Shown here: positions 46,534 through 57,607 of the stretch, piece by piece
How the letters are laid out: each line of letters begins with the position of its first letter
Numbering within the stretch: position 1 is the first letter of the stretch
NCBI GenBank assembly: GCA_014281115.1
Contig: JACONQ010000011.1
Location: 806,001 to 870,000 of the forward strand
Direction of reading: 5' to 3'
Length of the DNA: 64,000 bases
Source: Laburnicola sp. R22_1
Lineage: Eukaryota; Ascomycota; Dothideomycetes; Pleosporales; Didymosphaeriaceae
Program-made: the position numbers and the translations under genes
The notes under the pieces: model-generated
Told to the model about the DNA's origin: nothing
The model's database searches: none
Seen by the model: only the letters and a program-made list of their open reading frames with translations

Positions 46534-47861
46534 ATGGCAAACGAGGTACGTCGTCGCCCCTTATCTGCTGCCCCCGCACAGGTGCCGGCGGGGATGCCCC
46601 TCTGGCGCCTCTGCGTGCTCCATCACCGTCAACAGCATGCTAACTCGGTGCACAGCGTGAAAGGTACGCCGCGCCCGGCGCCGGCTAACTGCAACCCATT
46701 GACACATTTGACAGCAAGACGTTCCTCGCCCGGCTCTGCGAACAGGCTGAGCGCTACGATGGTGAGTGCTGGCGTGTCCGCGCTGCTGTGTATCGAGTCG
46801 CTAACAGTGTGTTTGTGCAGAGATGGTTACGTACATGAAGGTCAGTGGAGCTCCGCCCCCGTACTCACACTCTGCACAGTACACTAACAGTCCTCTAGGA
46901 AGTCGCCAAGGTATGCCAGCTGCATCCGTCCCGTCGCCCCGTGCCGGTGGCGCCTCGCCCGTCCTTGGTTGTGCATTATTGACTCTTGACAGATTGGTGG
47001 CGAGCTTACCGTGGACGAGCGCAACCTTCTCTCCGTCGCCTACAAGAACGTAGTCGGCACGCGGCGTGCGTCGTGGCGCATCATCTCTTCCATCGAGCAA
47101 AAGGAGGAGTCCAAGGGCTCAGACAAGCACGTCTCGACTATCCGCGAATACCGAAAGAAGATCGAGGAGGAGCTCGAGAGGGTCTGCCAGGATGTCCTCA
47201 ACGTTCTCGACGACTCGTTGATCCCCAAGGCCGAGTCTGGCGAGTCCAAGGTCTTCTACCACAAGATGTAAGCCTTTTCGACGCTTCCCGCGGTCGCGCT
47301 GCTCAGGTTACCGTGACGCTAACCAGTTTGCGACTTCAGGAAGGGTGACTACCACCGTTACCTTGCCGAATTCGCGTCTGGCGAGAAGCGCAAGGTTGCT
47401 GCGACGGCTGCCCACGAGGCGTACAAGGTATGACGCAATCACCACTATACAAATCACGCACGCAGCGCAGAGCTAATACTGTGCTTTAGACGGCCACCGA
47501 TGTCGCCCAGACGGAGCTCACCCCGACGCACCCCATTCGTCTCGGTTTGGCATTGAACTTCTCCGTCTTCTACTACGAGATCCTCAATTCGCCTGACCGT
47601 GCTTGCCATCTTGCCAAGCAGGCTTTCGACGACGCCATTGCCGAGCTCGACTCTCTGTCCGAGGAGTCGTACCGCGATTCTACTCTCATCATGCAGTTGC
47701 TTCGTGACAATCTCACGCTCTGGACATCGTCAGACGGCGCCGAGGCTGAGCCCGCCGGCGAGGCTGCTGCACCCAAGGAGGAGGCCAAGACTACGGAATC
47801 TGCTGAGGCAAAGCCCGCGGAGGCAACCGAAGAGCAGCCGCCGGCGCCTGCTGCTGCTTAA
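46534..47861 (+). CDS. 14-3-3 protein
   Basis: Eight exons: 46534-46545, 46656-46663, 46715-46761, 46821-46840, 46899-46910, 46993-47267, 47340-47427 and 47490-47861, total 277 residues. The second exon is 8 bases, the first and fifth 12, the fourth 20. Phases are consistent and give [20 protein letters not shown], then [21 protein letters not shown]. Family marks include [31 protein letters not shown] and the phosphopeptide-binding Lys, Arg and Tyr of that groove. The C-terminal tail is Ala/Glu-rich as in fungal 14-3-3s (Bmh1/2, rad24). 14-3-3 dimers bind phosphoserine proteins in the cytosol and nucleus and control cell cycle, metabolism and stress factors such as Msn2-type proteins. Confidence 0.95.
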
Positions 47862-48807
47862 ACACGTCAACACCTCTCGACCTTGTACCACCTTAATCAG
47901 CCGCCGTCGTCTATCTTCAGGATGGACGACGGAAGCTGTCTTGGCAGCGAGCGTCTACGGAGTTGCGTGTGTGTTTTGTCCAAAATCGGTTTCTAGCGAG
48001 CGGATGGATTCCCCCACGACTTATGTCTTTTCCTCGAACCGGCACGATTCCCGCCCACATGCCTCCTTTGTTGGTCGCATGTTCACTCTTCACTTCCACG
48101 CAGCTCTATTCCTACGGAAGGGCGAGTTGTAGGAGTAAGATGTGGGTCTGCGTCTGGTTCTCTCTATGCTGTCCCGGAATTTCCCTTAAATGTTTCCCCC
48201 TGTTTAGCACCATGTGAACACTTTCACCTTTGGCGGATCGGATCGGTGTGGCGAGTTTGAGTTTGTCTGATGGCCTAATCCGTTATCTCTGAGGCAGGGC
48301 ATGTATGGGTCCATGGAGCGGGTTCGATAATCTTCGATGGACTTTGTGGCAAGGTAGTGTGACTGCGCTCTTAGGATAGGCTGAAGAAACTCTTTTATAC
48401 TTCATTTTATTGCATTCGTGAAATTGATACTGTGCATGCTAGGCTGGTGGTTACACAGACTAATGCCAAAAGAACGATGTTAGCATATGGCCGTGCGGCT
48501 ATCTTTGTTGACGTGTCTCATCTTGTCATGTGCAGTGATAAATCCCCAGGACGGTCTGTGGTAGGTACTAGGTAGCAAAGCGCGACCGTGACCGGCCCGC
48601 CACGCGAAGAAAAAAAATTGTGTCTCGGAGTTGTTGACTTGAACCCCGCCCACGCCTACGACATTCGCTACTTTACCTTTTGTACACACTGCACACACCG
48701 TACAACCAACCCCAACTCCAAACCCCAACCCAAACGTAACATGCGCACTGCACTGCGCAACCGCCGCTTCTGTGCATGATTTCTCTTTCTCCTACCAAAC
48801 AACGGGC
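47862..48807. other. intergenic, 14-3-3 to DPH4
   Basis: About 950 bases; the first part is probably the 14-3-3 3' UTR, T-rich near 48140-48240. No gene seen. The DPH4 frame is open back to 48772, but the first ATG in frame is at 48808. Confidence 0.45.
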
Positions 48808-49062
48808 ATGAAGGCAGGACAGGGCAAAATGGCCCACCACTACGCGAAGAACTACTACCGCGTTTTGGGGCTCGAGAAGAGAGCAGCTGCGGACGTGGAT
48901 GTGTCGCAGGCGGTATTGAGGCAAGCGTATCGGACGGCGCTTTTGAGGGCGCATCCGGATAAAGCTGGTGGGGTTAGGGGCGTAGTAGGAGGGCGGCGGG
49001 ATGGAGACGAAGAAGATGATGAGCAGCATGGAGAGAAGAAGCGTGGAGAGGGTAGGGGTGGA

Positions 49063-49093
<31 letters not shown>

Positions 49094-49641
49094 GTAGCGA
49101 TGCGTACACGGTAGACGACATCAAGGAGGCGCTTGCGGTGTTGTCGGATGCGGAGCGGAGGGCGGAGTTGGATGCGTGGCTTGAGCGCGGGGGGCGCGGT
49201 GGGGATGAGGGGGTTGGGGGTTTTTTTGGAGGCGAGGGGGAGTTCCTGGCTGGACTGGAGGTCTGCGATTTGAGTGAGTTTGAGGTGAGGGTGCCGTTTG
49301 TGGTGTTGGGGTCTGGGCCCGGGTCGGCTGAGGATGGGGGGGAGGAGGATTCCCCGGGCGCAGATGGTAACGTTGGGGAGGAGGGTGGAGGTGGAGGTGG
49401 AGGTGGACATGGGGATGTGGATGTGGATGTGGATGTGGATGCGGGAGAGGACACACGAGATGACGGTGGAGGCGGCGAAATGGAGTGGACGCGAGCATGT
49501 CGGTGCGGGGCGGAGAAGGGGTTTCGGATTACAGAGGGGGAGTTGGAGAGGGCGGAGGGGAGGGGCGAGAAGGAGGTGTTGGTTGGGTGTGAGGGGTGTA
49601 GTTTGTGGGTTAGAGTTGGGTTTGATGTTGAGGAGGGGTGA
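48808..49641 (+). CDS. DPH4: Diphthamide biosynthesis protein 4 (J domain and CSL zinc finger)
   Basis: Single exon, 277 residues from ATG 48808, or 270 from ATG 48829 (MAHHYAKNYYRVLGL), which may be the real start. The J domain begins NYYRVLGLEKRA and contains the HPD motif in LLRAHPDKAGG, but it is split by an insertion of about 45 residues rich in Glu, Gly and Asp before AYTVDDIKEALAVLSDAERR. The CSL-type zinc finger lies at the C-terminus: CRCGAEKG and then VGCEGCSLWVRVGF, i.e. the CxC and CxxC pairs. Dph4/Jjj3 feeds electrons or iron to the Dph1-Dph2 enzyme in the first step of diphthamide formation on eEF2. A second acidic-glycine insertion precedes the finger. The gene is very G-rich on its coding strand. 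Confidence 0.93.
49063..49092 (+). repeat. (GAT)n coding microsatellite in DPH4
   Basis: About ten GAT units encode an Asp run within the J-domain insertion. A (GTGGAT)n run at 49411-49440 encodes alternating Val-Asp. Confidence 0.85.
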
Positions 49642-50904
49642 GGGGAAAGTTGCGTGGGGTTTTTTTTTTGGTCGTCTTGGGATTTACGGTGGAGAAGGGC
49701 GGAGGTATATGGATACTATCGCGGGTGTCGTTGAGCACGTCAAGAGCACTACGGAAGAGAAACGACGACGGCGCGAGGCTAAAGATGATGGATGCTGAAA
49801 GGAGGCTAGAAGAGGAGAGCTGGACGGAACTGTAACTACAGCTAGGACTCGTTGAAGAAGACACGCCGTACGCCATGTGCACAACCTTATCCTCGACCGA
49901 GCACGTCTCAAAAAGAAACATAATCACATGTCTGGAATACCCACGCCAGCAACCCTGCCCACGAAAAGCCAGAAAACCCACGAACAAACCCCACACATAC
50001 CTCCCACCCTCTCCTCTCTCCATATACCGTCGTTGAAAAAAAAAGCATCATCTCCACCGCCTATTCCATGCACGCAACAATGCTCGTACGCTCCGCCCGG
50101 AATCTCTGTCGCAGAACCACACACATCAAAGCTACCACGTAAAAACGCAGATAAGCGGCAGATGCATACCGCGAGGCACACTTGATCACGTCGGTATATC
50201 GGTGTAGTGCAAACGGGAATGCAATGCGCAGGGAAAAAGAAAAGCTGCCCTGCCCTGCCAGCTCGAGCGAGATCCCGGTCCACCTCACCGGTCGTTCACC
50301 GGATCTCTGTCTCTCCATCCCCACGCACGCACTGTGCAGCCTCGACGGGCGAGTCGCTCCGCGCTGACAGCGAGACAGATCGCCACGCACGTGCTAGAAA
50401 CAGTCGCAATTGCGTATATACACTCATCACACGTAAACAATAATATCATCGCCATTATACACGTATCTAATGCATCAATACAAAAAAAAATCCATCCAGC
50501 CTTTTCCTACTTTTCCTCCATTCCTCTTCTAGATAGCACAACCGAAAATACAACACAAGGGGGATTGAAGAACGGGTATAACAATGTTTGCAAAACAAAC
50601 AAGACTTGTACGAAAGTACGGACAGGGGGTGAGAATGCTGACGTCGTTCATCCGTTCGTTTCATCGTAGCTCGTGCCAAATGGTAAGGTTGGCTATTTGA
50701 ATCGCATGTCCCTTCCGTGCGTGCTAGTGGTCTTGCTTTACCGACGCGTATCGCTGGAACACTACATAGATAGATGGGAAGATGCAGGAGGTGTCAGGGT
50801 GTGTAGCGAGGTGATAGGGGATCATGAAAGCGTCCGAGTCCGGTAGATCTCAAGAAGGCCCTGGCGATGAAGGAGAGTGGGTATACAAAGTGCAAAAACA
50901 ATCA
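49642..50904. other. intergenic between convergent DPH4 and zinc-cluster genes
   Basis: About 1.25 kb with the 3' ends of both genes. It is A-rich on the + strand around 50380-50640. No gene supported. Confidence 0.45.
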
Positions 50905-53778
50905 TTATTGTGGTAACCAAAACGAGAGTAAGAATTGCGAAACAAGACGCGCCGTGTACTTCCCCTGATTAGCGGGGGAGATACTAATGGACTGTCGTTG
51001 TGTGAGGTAGTCAACTAGAGCCAAAGTTAGCGACAATGACTACCCTCGAGGTGGGAAGGCAGGACTTACTGTTCTCCCTGACCAACTGAGCGACGGATCG
51101 TATAAACGTGACCGAACTCTCGTCCCCGAAGCCAGCCTCCTTTTCCCAATCTTGGTCACAGTCGCGAAGCGGGTTGTGCTTGCGGTTATACTTCCACCTA
51201 AAGATCTGGCTCACGAAATTCATCCTCTCGTCGAGCTCTCTGTTTGCAATGTCGGCTTGTGCCTGCGCATCTCTGTCGTCAAAGCCCTCGGTCGAGGCGC
51301 GCGTGCTCATTACTTGGTGGACGGTCTTTTGCTGGTCTTCGTGGGCCATGGCCATGCCGATGACCGCAACGAATGCTGCGAGCCACTTCTCGCATCCTTT
51401 GCTTGACTTGAAGATCTGTTGTAGTTTGTTGAGGACGGCCGCGAGCGTGGCACGTTGTAGGCGCGCGAAGAAGTACTTTAGTTGGCGGTTTGCCATGCGT
51501 GGAGAGGTGTAGTTTTGCACGAAGGCATTGCTATCGGTGTAGGAACGCATTCTGGAAAGCGTTTGGATTTTGGTCTCCTCGGCTATGGTAAGGGTATGGG
51601 ACATGATGTAGTTGCAGACAATGAGGCGGAAGACTTCGCGCAGAAGTTTTGCCTGGCTAGGTTAGCATATCCGAGATTGCTCAGGGAGAAGGGAAGGCGC
51701 ACCTCGTCGTCGCTCTTTGTTTTGACTCGCGTCATCAGCTTGAAGAGGCGGGGTGCGAAGTCGTTATCGTCCTCGGCCCAGCAGATGTCGCCAAATGCAT
51801 CAAGATGATTGTCGACAATGTCATTGAGATACCTATCGTACGTTTTCTCCTCATTGTGATTGATGTGCACCATACCGAGAGGCGGACTCCGCTTTCTGAG
51901 CACATATCGCTTCTGCGTTGCGGGATCAGTTTGGTATTGAATCTGGATCAACAACTCCTCCCCTCGAGGCAGAAACTCGTACACCTTGATTGGGAGGCGC
52001 GGCATAGTTTTCTGCTCACAAGTCATGTATATTGTGAATTCCTGATTTTGCCATGTGTGGATGAATTGCGTGACAAAGCGCGTCAGGTTTGAGTCGTTGT
52101 GAATCTGCATCGTGACATGGGGTAGGAAGGCTTGAGATAGGTCGATAAGTTTGATGCGAGAGCAGCCGAGGCCACAGTCGGCATTGGGGCGCTGGGCGCG
52201 CTTTACGCATCTTTCGCAAATGTCCCCGGGTCCACACTAACCAAACGTCAATTCCAATTATCCTGAAGGGAGGAGGCATCTAGGGTTTACCTTATCTCGC
52301 TGTAGAACACAGTGCCAACACGCGTGTATCTTACGCATATCATGTGCTGCTTTAGCTACCTTGGGTTCCAGATGGGTGCCCAGGGCTCGTCCACCTGGAC
52401 GGCCAACACTCCTGATAGGCCCCACTTGCCGTCGAGCAGGCCGACCTTCAGGCTCAGGCGAGGGATCGCTCGAAAAATCGTGAAGCGTCCTGGCTGGCGA
52501 AAAATCGGGTATTGTCCTAGTTGGCGAGGGTTCTACTTCTATAGAAGATGCCGGGGGATGGGTCTGGTTGTGAGTCCGGTGGGCATGCGGATCAAATTCC
52601 ATTCCTGGGTCCGACTGTTGATAGGAAGAGAACATGGCTTCTGAGCCACCAGGGCTTGATGCGGAGGCCAGTGGGCTGGTAGGGGATTGCAAAAATATGC
52701 TAGATGGTAGCTCTATCGGTGTAGTGATGGTCGGACGATGTTGGTGCGAGTGGGTACGGTAGTTCTTCGTGAACAGAGATGACGATGCATCATAATTGAC
52801 GAAATGTTGCGAGTCTGGCGAGGGCGACGCTCTCTGGAGCCTCATCTCAATGGGATTGCTGCTTGAAACACAAGCATGGTTTTGCATCGGGGCCTCGCAC
52901 TGGCTATATAATTGTTGCCGCTGCATCATGTCTTGACTGGCTATCGAGAAGAGCTCCTGCGGCGACACCAGAGGCTCGTTCGGAGAAGCGAGATTGCTCG
53001 GGTCAGTATTGTGCACCGTCCAAAGGTTCACGTCACTGCTGTTGAATGCAGAGTAGTTCGCAGGATCACTAGCGGGATCGAAGACTACAATGCCAGACGG
53101 GGGTACATTTGGGTTGCGTGGAGGCCCTTGGCTGGTCCAAGGCGGGTTGTGATTAGTGAGGTTGTGGTTGGTGAAGGTCTGAGCCATGTAGGCGTTGTAG
53201 GGTTGAGACAGGAGAGCGCCCTGTTGAGGTCGACTTTGCATGTTGAAAGGTGTCTGGAACTGATGAGCAGCCATGGTATCATCCCAAGCTTGTTGTATGT
53301 CTGCTCTATGTTGGTACGGCTGCGACGAGTCATATGCGAGGTGCGTACCTTGATCGGATATGGTTCCTTGGGCATTAAGGAACATTTGGTTGTCGATGGC
53401 GGCGGTGAGAGGTCCGTGGGAGACTTCAGTAGTCATAATGCCTCCGTTCCCTAGGTAGAAGTCGCGCATGGAATGGTCATCCAGCTCGGACGAGTCGTAC
53501 TCGGGCGTCCTCACAGAGGTAGGTGAATTCGACAAACTGCCAGAGCCATCATCGTAGGGAATCTGTTCTGGAAGTGGCTCGGGTCCCCGTGAAGCGTCGC
53601 GACTCATGGGAGGGGTGCTGAGAGGGCCAGGGGAGTGTCCGGAGTGGTTGACCAGGGACGTAGGCGTTTTCGACCGCTGCGCAGCATACTGGCCATAGTT
53701 ATTACAGTAATCGTCTGGCGGGATTAGAATCCCAGGCCCCTGCTGTGCGTAGTACGAATAGTAAGTGTGCTGATCCAT
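50905..53778 (-). CDS. Zn2Cys6-type transcription factor with mid-protein zinc cluster
   Basis: Minus-strand exons 53778-52291, 52236-51703, 51652-51070 and 51014-50905 give 904 residues; introns are 54, 50 and 55 bases. Residues 1-480 are Ser/Pro/Gln/Tyr-rich and disordered. The zinc cluster comes at about 487-515: ACWHCVLQRDK, then across intron 1 CGPGDICERCVKRAQ, and a late Cys in NADCGLGC. Spacing is C-x2-C-x6-C-x5-C-x2-C-x10-C, the last gap longer than usual. The C-terminal 390 residues hold a mostly helical region (LPIKVYEFLPRGEELLIQIQ, then FARLQRATLAAVLNKLQQIF). If the last intron (GTAAGT, CTCTAG) is not used the protein ends earlier at 51011. Targets are unknown. A 3.8-kb gene-poor stretch lies upstream. 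Confidence 0.82.
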
Positions 53779-55356
53779 GGTGCGAAGACGGTGAAATGGC
53801 GGCCTGAATGACGACTATGAGAGGGAGCTGAGGTTCAATGCCTTGCAAACTGCCTTACGGAGAGAGGGCAGGTGGCCGGACGAGCAGCAATGGCAGGACA
53901 GCTCGTATTCGGGTGGATTGCACCACGAAGGAGCGGTAAGCCGACGGCAGGCACAGCTGGGCCGGCCAGAGTGAGGGATGTTTGAGGTCGACGACGGCCG
54001 TGGAGAGTTGTCTCGAGGCACGGCTGAGGAAAACAGCAGCTCAAGAGCGGCAGACTGGCAAACTGCCAACACTTGAGCGCAGCACGCTGACCCCTCTGCG
54101 ACCGGTGAAGAAGGCGGGCGGAAAGGCAGCTATTGGTCTAGCTGCATACTGCGTGTAGCACCAAACGCAGGCATACGCGCGCCAGTGGCACCACACAAAA
54201 GCTCCAGACGGGGAGGGGCACTTGGATCCGCTGCGGTGGAGGGGCATTTGATGCCTGAGGCGCGTGGTGTACTCTGCGAAGATGCACTGCGCCACCGCCG
54301 ACGCTGCTTGGATTCAGCCCAGCAGCTAATCAGCGGCCGACATGGCCCTCGCTGCGGCTCTGCTGCGCTGACCGGTCCCTTCGTGGACAGGGAGCACGAG
54401 CAGCGAAGGGAGCGATGCTACCACAGCATGCAGGTATGCGGTATGTATTGTCGAGACGCTCAAGCCAGTGGTTTGGTGGGATGCCGTGCACCTCCCACGC
54501 GCGCCATGACTGCCGATCCACCACGCATCGGCGGGGTTGCCATCGTGCCAGCGCATGCGTCGCTACGAGCCTTGGCCCGAGCATGGTTAGCATCCGACAT
54601 CATCGTGGTGATAAGATCGGATCGAGCTGAGTGTGCGACTGGCGCGGGTCGAGGTTGTGGCTGCGACTCGCACTCGGATGATTCTGCGATGATTCTGCCT
54701 CGCTGCGCAGTCCTTGTAGCACACATTGTTGGAGCCGGTATTGGCGACGAAACAATCGACAAGACGCTTTCCAAACAAGCAGGCAGCCAGAAGAAGTGCA
54801 CTGCAGCGACTCGAGGTTGTTTGTACGTTCTGTAGGCACTGTGTAGGATTGGTGTGAGTACCCCAAAGAAAGTCCTCATTGTACTCCGAATACTCCGGTA
54901 GTTGCTCCTTTCGGCCACGTCTGGTCCCCAGCGAATCATCATCCCTCCTCGCTCCATGACTCATCACAGCTTTGTCAGCCTCGGAGTTCGAGATGCTCTC
55001 CCCGTTTGTGTGATTAAATAGGTCCTTTTATTTAAGGCGTGCTAACGTACGTACAGTATCTTTTCTAAGCGTGGGCCGTTATAGATGGATTGTAAAAGGC
55101 GTTAGCCACGGGAAGGAATGATGATTCTCAGATACCAGTTGATAATGAAGAGATACCATAATACTATCTATTCGATCGACATAGGTATACTGCGCTCCAT
55201 CCCTGCACCACCTCCACCACCTCCACCGTATCGTCTCCTCTCATTGAAACCCTCAAAAATAAGACCCAAGACACATTCTCAACGTACATCAAACCTCCAC
55301 ACCGCCCTCGACTAGTCTCCACAAATGGAGCACGCACCATACCGCCCCTTACCGCA
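53779..55356. other. upstream region of the zinc-cluster gene
   Basis: About 1.6 kb. A 216-codon + frame (54185-54835) is matched by long frames on the opposite strand and has no family features, so I do not call it. Likely a long promoter and leader of the zinc-cluster gene. Confidence 0.4.
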
Positions 55357-55837
55357 TCAACACATGCGTAGCTGCCGATTATTATACTGTTCCTTGACCT
55401 CCTTCTTCGCCACTGTCTTCTTCATCTCTTTCTCTTTCTTCTCCACCGTCTTTTTCACCTCCTCCTCTCTCTTCTCCACTATCTTCTTCTTCTCCTCCTT
55501 CGTCCGTAACTCCTCCACCCACGACTCCTCCGCTACAAAATTGTCAACAAAACCATCGCCAAGACACGACAACAACAACAACAACAACATAAAAACGACC
55601 CTACATTTCCGACGCACCAGCAGCATGAGACCCTTCTTCTCGTTGCACGATGCCCTCGAAGGCGTCTCGACCGCTGTATACGGCGGCGGGGCGGTGCACG
55701 CAGACATGCTCGTAGTCGACGACATCATCGGGGGTAGATGCGGTGGTGGTGGTAGTGGTGGGAGACGAAGACGCAGTTTCCAAGCTGAACTTCGGTAGAT
55801 GGATAGTGCGCAAGGACAAAATGGGCGTGAAGGACAT
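55357..55837 (-). CDS. small unassigned protein, charged helical C-terminus
   Basis: Minus-strand exons 55837-55618 and 55532-55357 join in phase over an 85-base intron (GTGCGT to TTTTGTAG) and give 131 residues. It starts MSFTPILSLRTIHLPKF, has a Thr run and TPDDVVDYEHVC, and after the junction becomes a Lys/Glu repeat (EEKKKIVEKREEEVKKTVEK) likely to form a coiled coil. No family recognised. The opposite strand is also open: + 55325-55798 is a Phe/Ser-rich frame, and in another + frame the sequence KLNFGRWIVRKDKMGVKDMW looks protein-like and would join the first frame if one G of the run at 55734 were absent. So either strand could be the gene. Confidence is low. Confidence 0.35.
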
Positions 55838-57607
55838 GTGGAACCACGGACGGCTACGACGGGCTCACGAGCGGATGCATCGACGAAGGCTCCGCGTTGG
55901 TGTTTTGTGCTTTTAGGAGGAGGAGGAGGAGGAGGAGGAGGAACAGCAGCGCGTCCGTCTGATGGGTGCGGAACGCTGTGGCTGTGGTACGTACGGGGTA
56001 GTTAAGAGATGGGTATTCGTCCACGTCCAACGTCCACGTACCCGAGTATTATATATACCTCTCTCTCTCTATCTACACAATCGAAGAATACCCACACCAT
56101 ACAACATCCCAATACAATGCCTACCTCGCTTCCCACAAATAGACACATACGATCTCTGCTGCCCGATCGATCCCCGGAGCGGAGACATACGCATCGGAGT
56201 AAGGCGTCTACTTACGCACGCACGCACACGTACACACATATCGGTCTAAATAAAGATACTCCGATCTCCGAGTGAGGGGTTTCATTCCGGTGGGGGATCG
56301 TGAGGTGGCTTGTTTTGTAGTCGGTGTGGGATGGAATGGGATGATGGGGCGCTTTTTGCTGGGTGATGGTGGGTAGGGCTGAAGTTGTGGTGTTCAGGGA
56401 ATCGAAAACGTATTTTGTTTGCTAAGAGAGAAGTCGCTGGGCAGGCGATACAGCCATAAATATAATTCATAACATGTTAACTATCCACCACATTAGAAGG
56501 GGGGGGGAATCTTCCTCCGAAATCTCGATACCGAGATAGATGCACGCCTAACGCAAGGCTAACTAAGCCCGAGACCGAGTACCTAAACTACTACCTAGTT
56601 CCTACCAAGGACCTCAGGTTCGATAAAACAACGTAGTGAGCTCAGCCTGCAACGTCCGTAATACGTATACTAGGTATCATTTCGACGTCACCCATCAATC
56701 CTACATCCACCACCCACCAACTACACCGCCCAAACACCAGGCCTACGTAACCGCCTCTCCACTCGCACACCAAGTCCCTAACCCCTACATATATACCTAG
56801 TCTCCAAGCCACATGTGCATTTCACCCTCTCCGCCCCCAAGTATCTTTGAACACGAGCTCGGTAATCCTCCACCTGTTAGGGCCGCGCGTCGGCGATTTC
56901 GCGACGACGACGGTACACCTGGGCATACTACCTAAGGTACAGTGAGCACCGCTTCGGGCGCGGAGGAAAGGAAAAATGGGGACAGGCAGATAGGTACAAT
57001 ACCGTGGGGGGGAAATTCCGAGGGCTGGGAGGCGGAGGTCGGTACTAAGGTAGGTTAGTAGGTTAAAAGGACGGAGATGGGAGGTTGTAATCTAGTCTAG
57101 TCTAGGATAGTACAGTCTACTTGGCGCTTATACAGGTGGACATGAGTGCAATAGTAGGACGCGTGTCTCGAGGCCAGGTATCTACCTTGTTTTCTTAGTC
57201 AGGCTCACGTCTTAGGTCTGACATCTTTCTTCTGGACCGCGTTGCTGCGTTGTCAACAAAGAGAAGCACGTCACACTATCTATTGACCATGCCATGATCC
57301 GCAGAAACATCCCCGGCACCACCAAACAAGTCAAGTCAGCTCCGTCTTTGGCAGTCCAAACTTCGACTATATATTCTTACTTGATTTATCTATAATACAT
57401 CTGCGCACACTTTGCAAACATCGTTCAATGCTGTAACAACCGCGACCTTCGTCCTCCCGCACCATCCTGTTCATGTGATGAACTTTCGCAACTCTTCTAT
57501 AATGCAGTAGATTCCACCTGAAGATGCACTGGCACGACTGCCTTCTATCCCGTATGATACATTCATTGAAGACAACTCCCATAAGTATGCTGTTGCTGTA
57601 AAGATAC
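55838..57607. other. gene-free region with simple repeats
   Basis: About 1.8 kb. Contains an AGG run, CTCTCTCT (56060), ACGCACGC (56215), a G9 run near 56502 and repeated CTAGT/TAGTCTAG words near 57095-57115. Composition is patchy. No coding signal, RNA or transposon end recognised. Confidence 0.45.
55914..55942 (+). repeat. (AGG)n microsatellite
   Basis: Nine to ten AGG units in a row. Confidence 0.85.

Noticed and set aside
48855..49498. Long Pro/Ser-rich frames antisense to DPH4
   Set aside because: They come from the G-rich bias of the coding strand and its repeats; the J domain and zinc finger fix the sense strand.
54185..54835. Plus-strand frame of 216 codons upstream of the zinc-cluster gene
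   Set aside because: Long frames exist on the other strand too, and the product has no recognisable domain or gene-like start.
56520..57120. TAGTCTAG and ACCTAG-rich stretch, considered as a telomere-like or transposon end
   Set aside because: The words are irregular, do not match TTAGGG arrays, and no paired terminal repeat is found.
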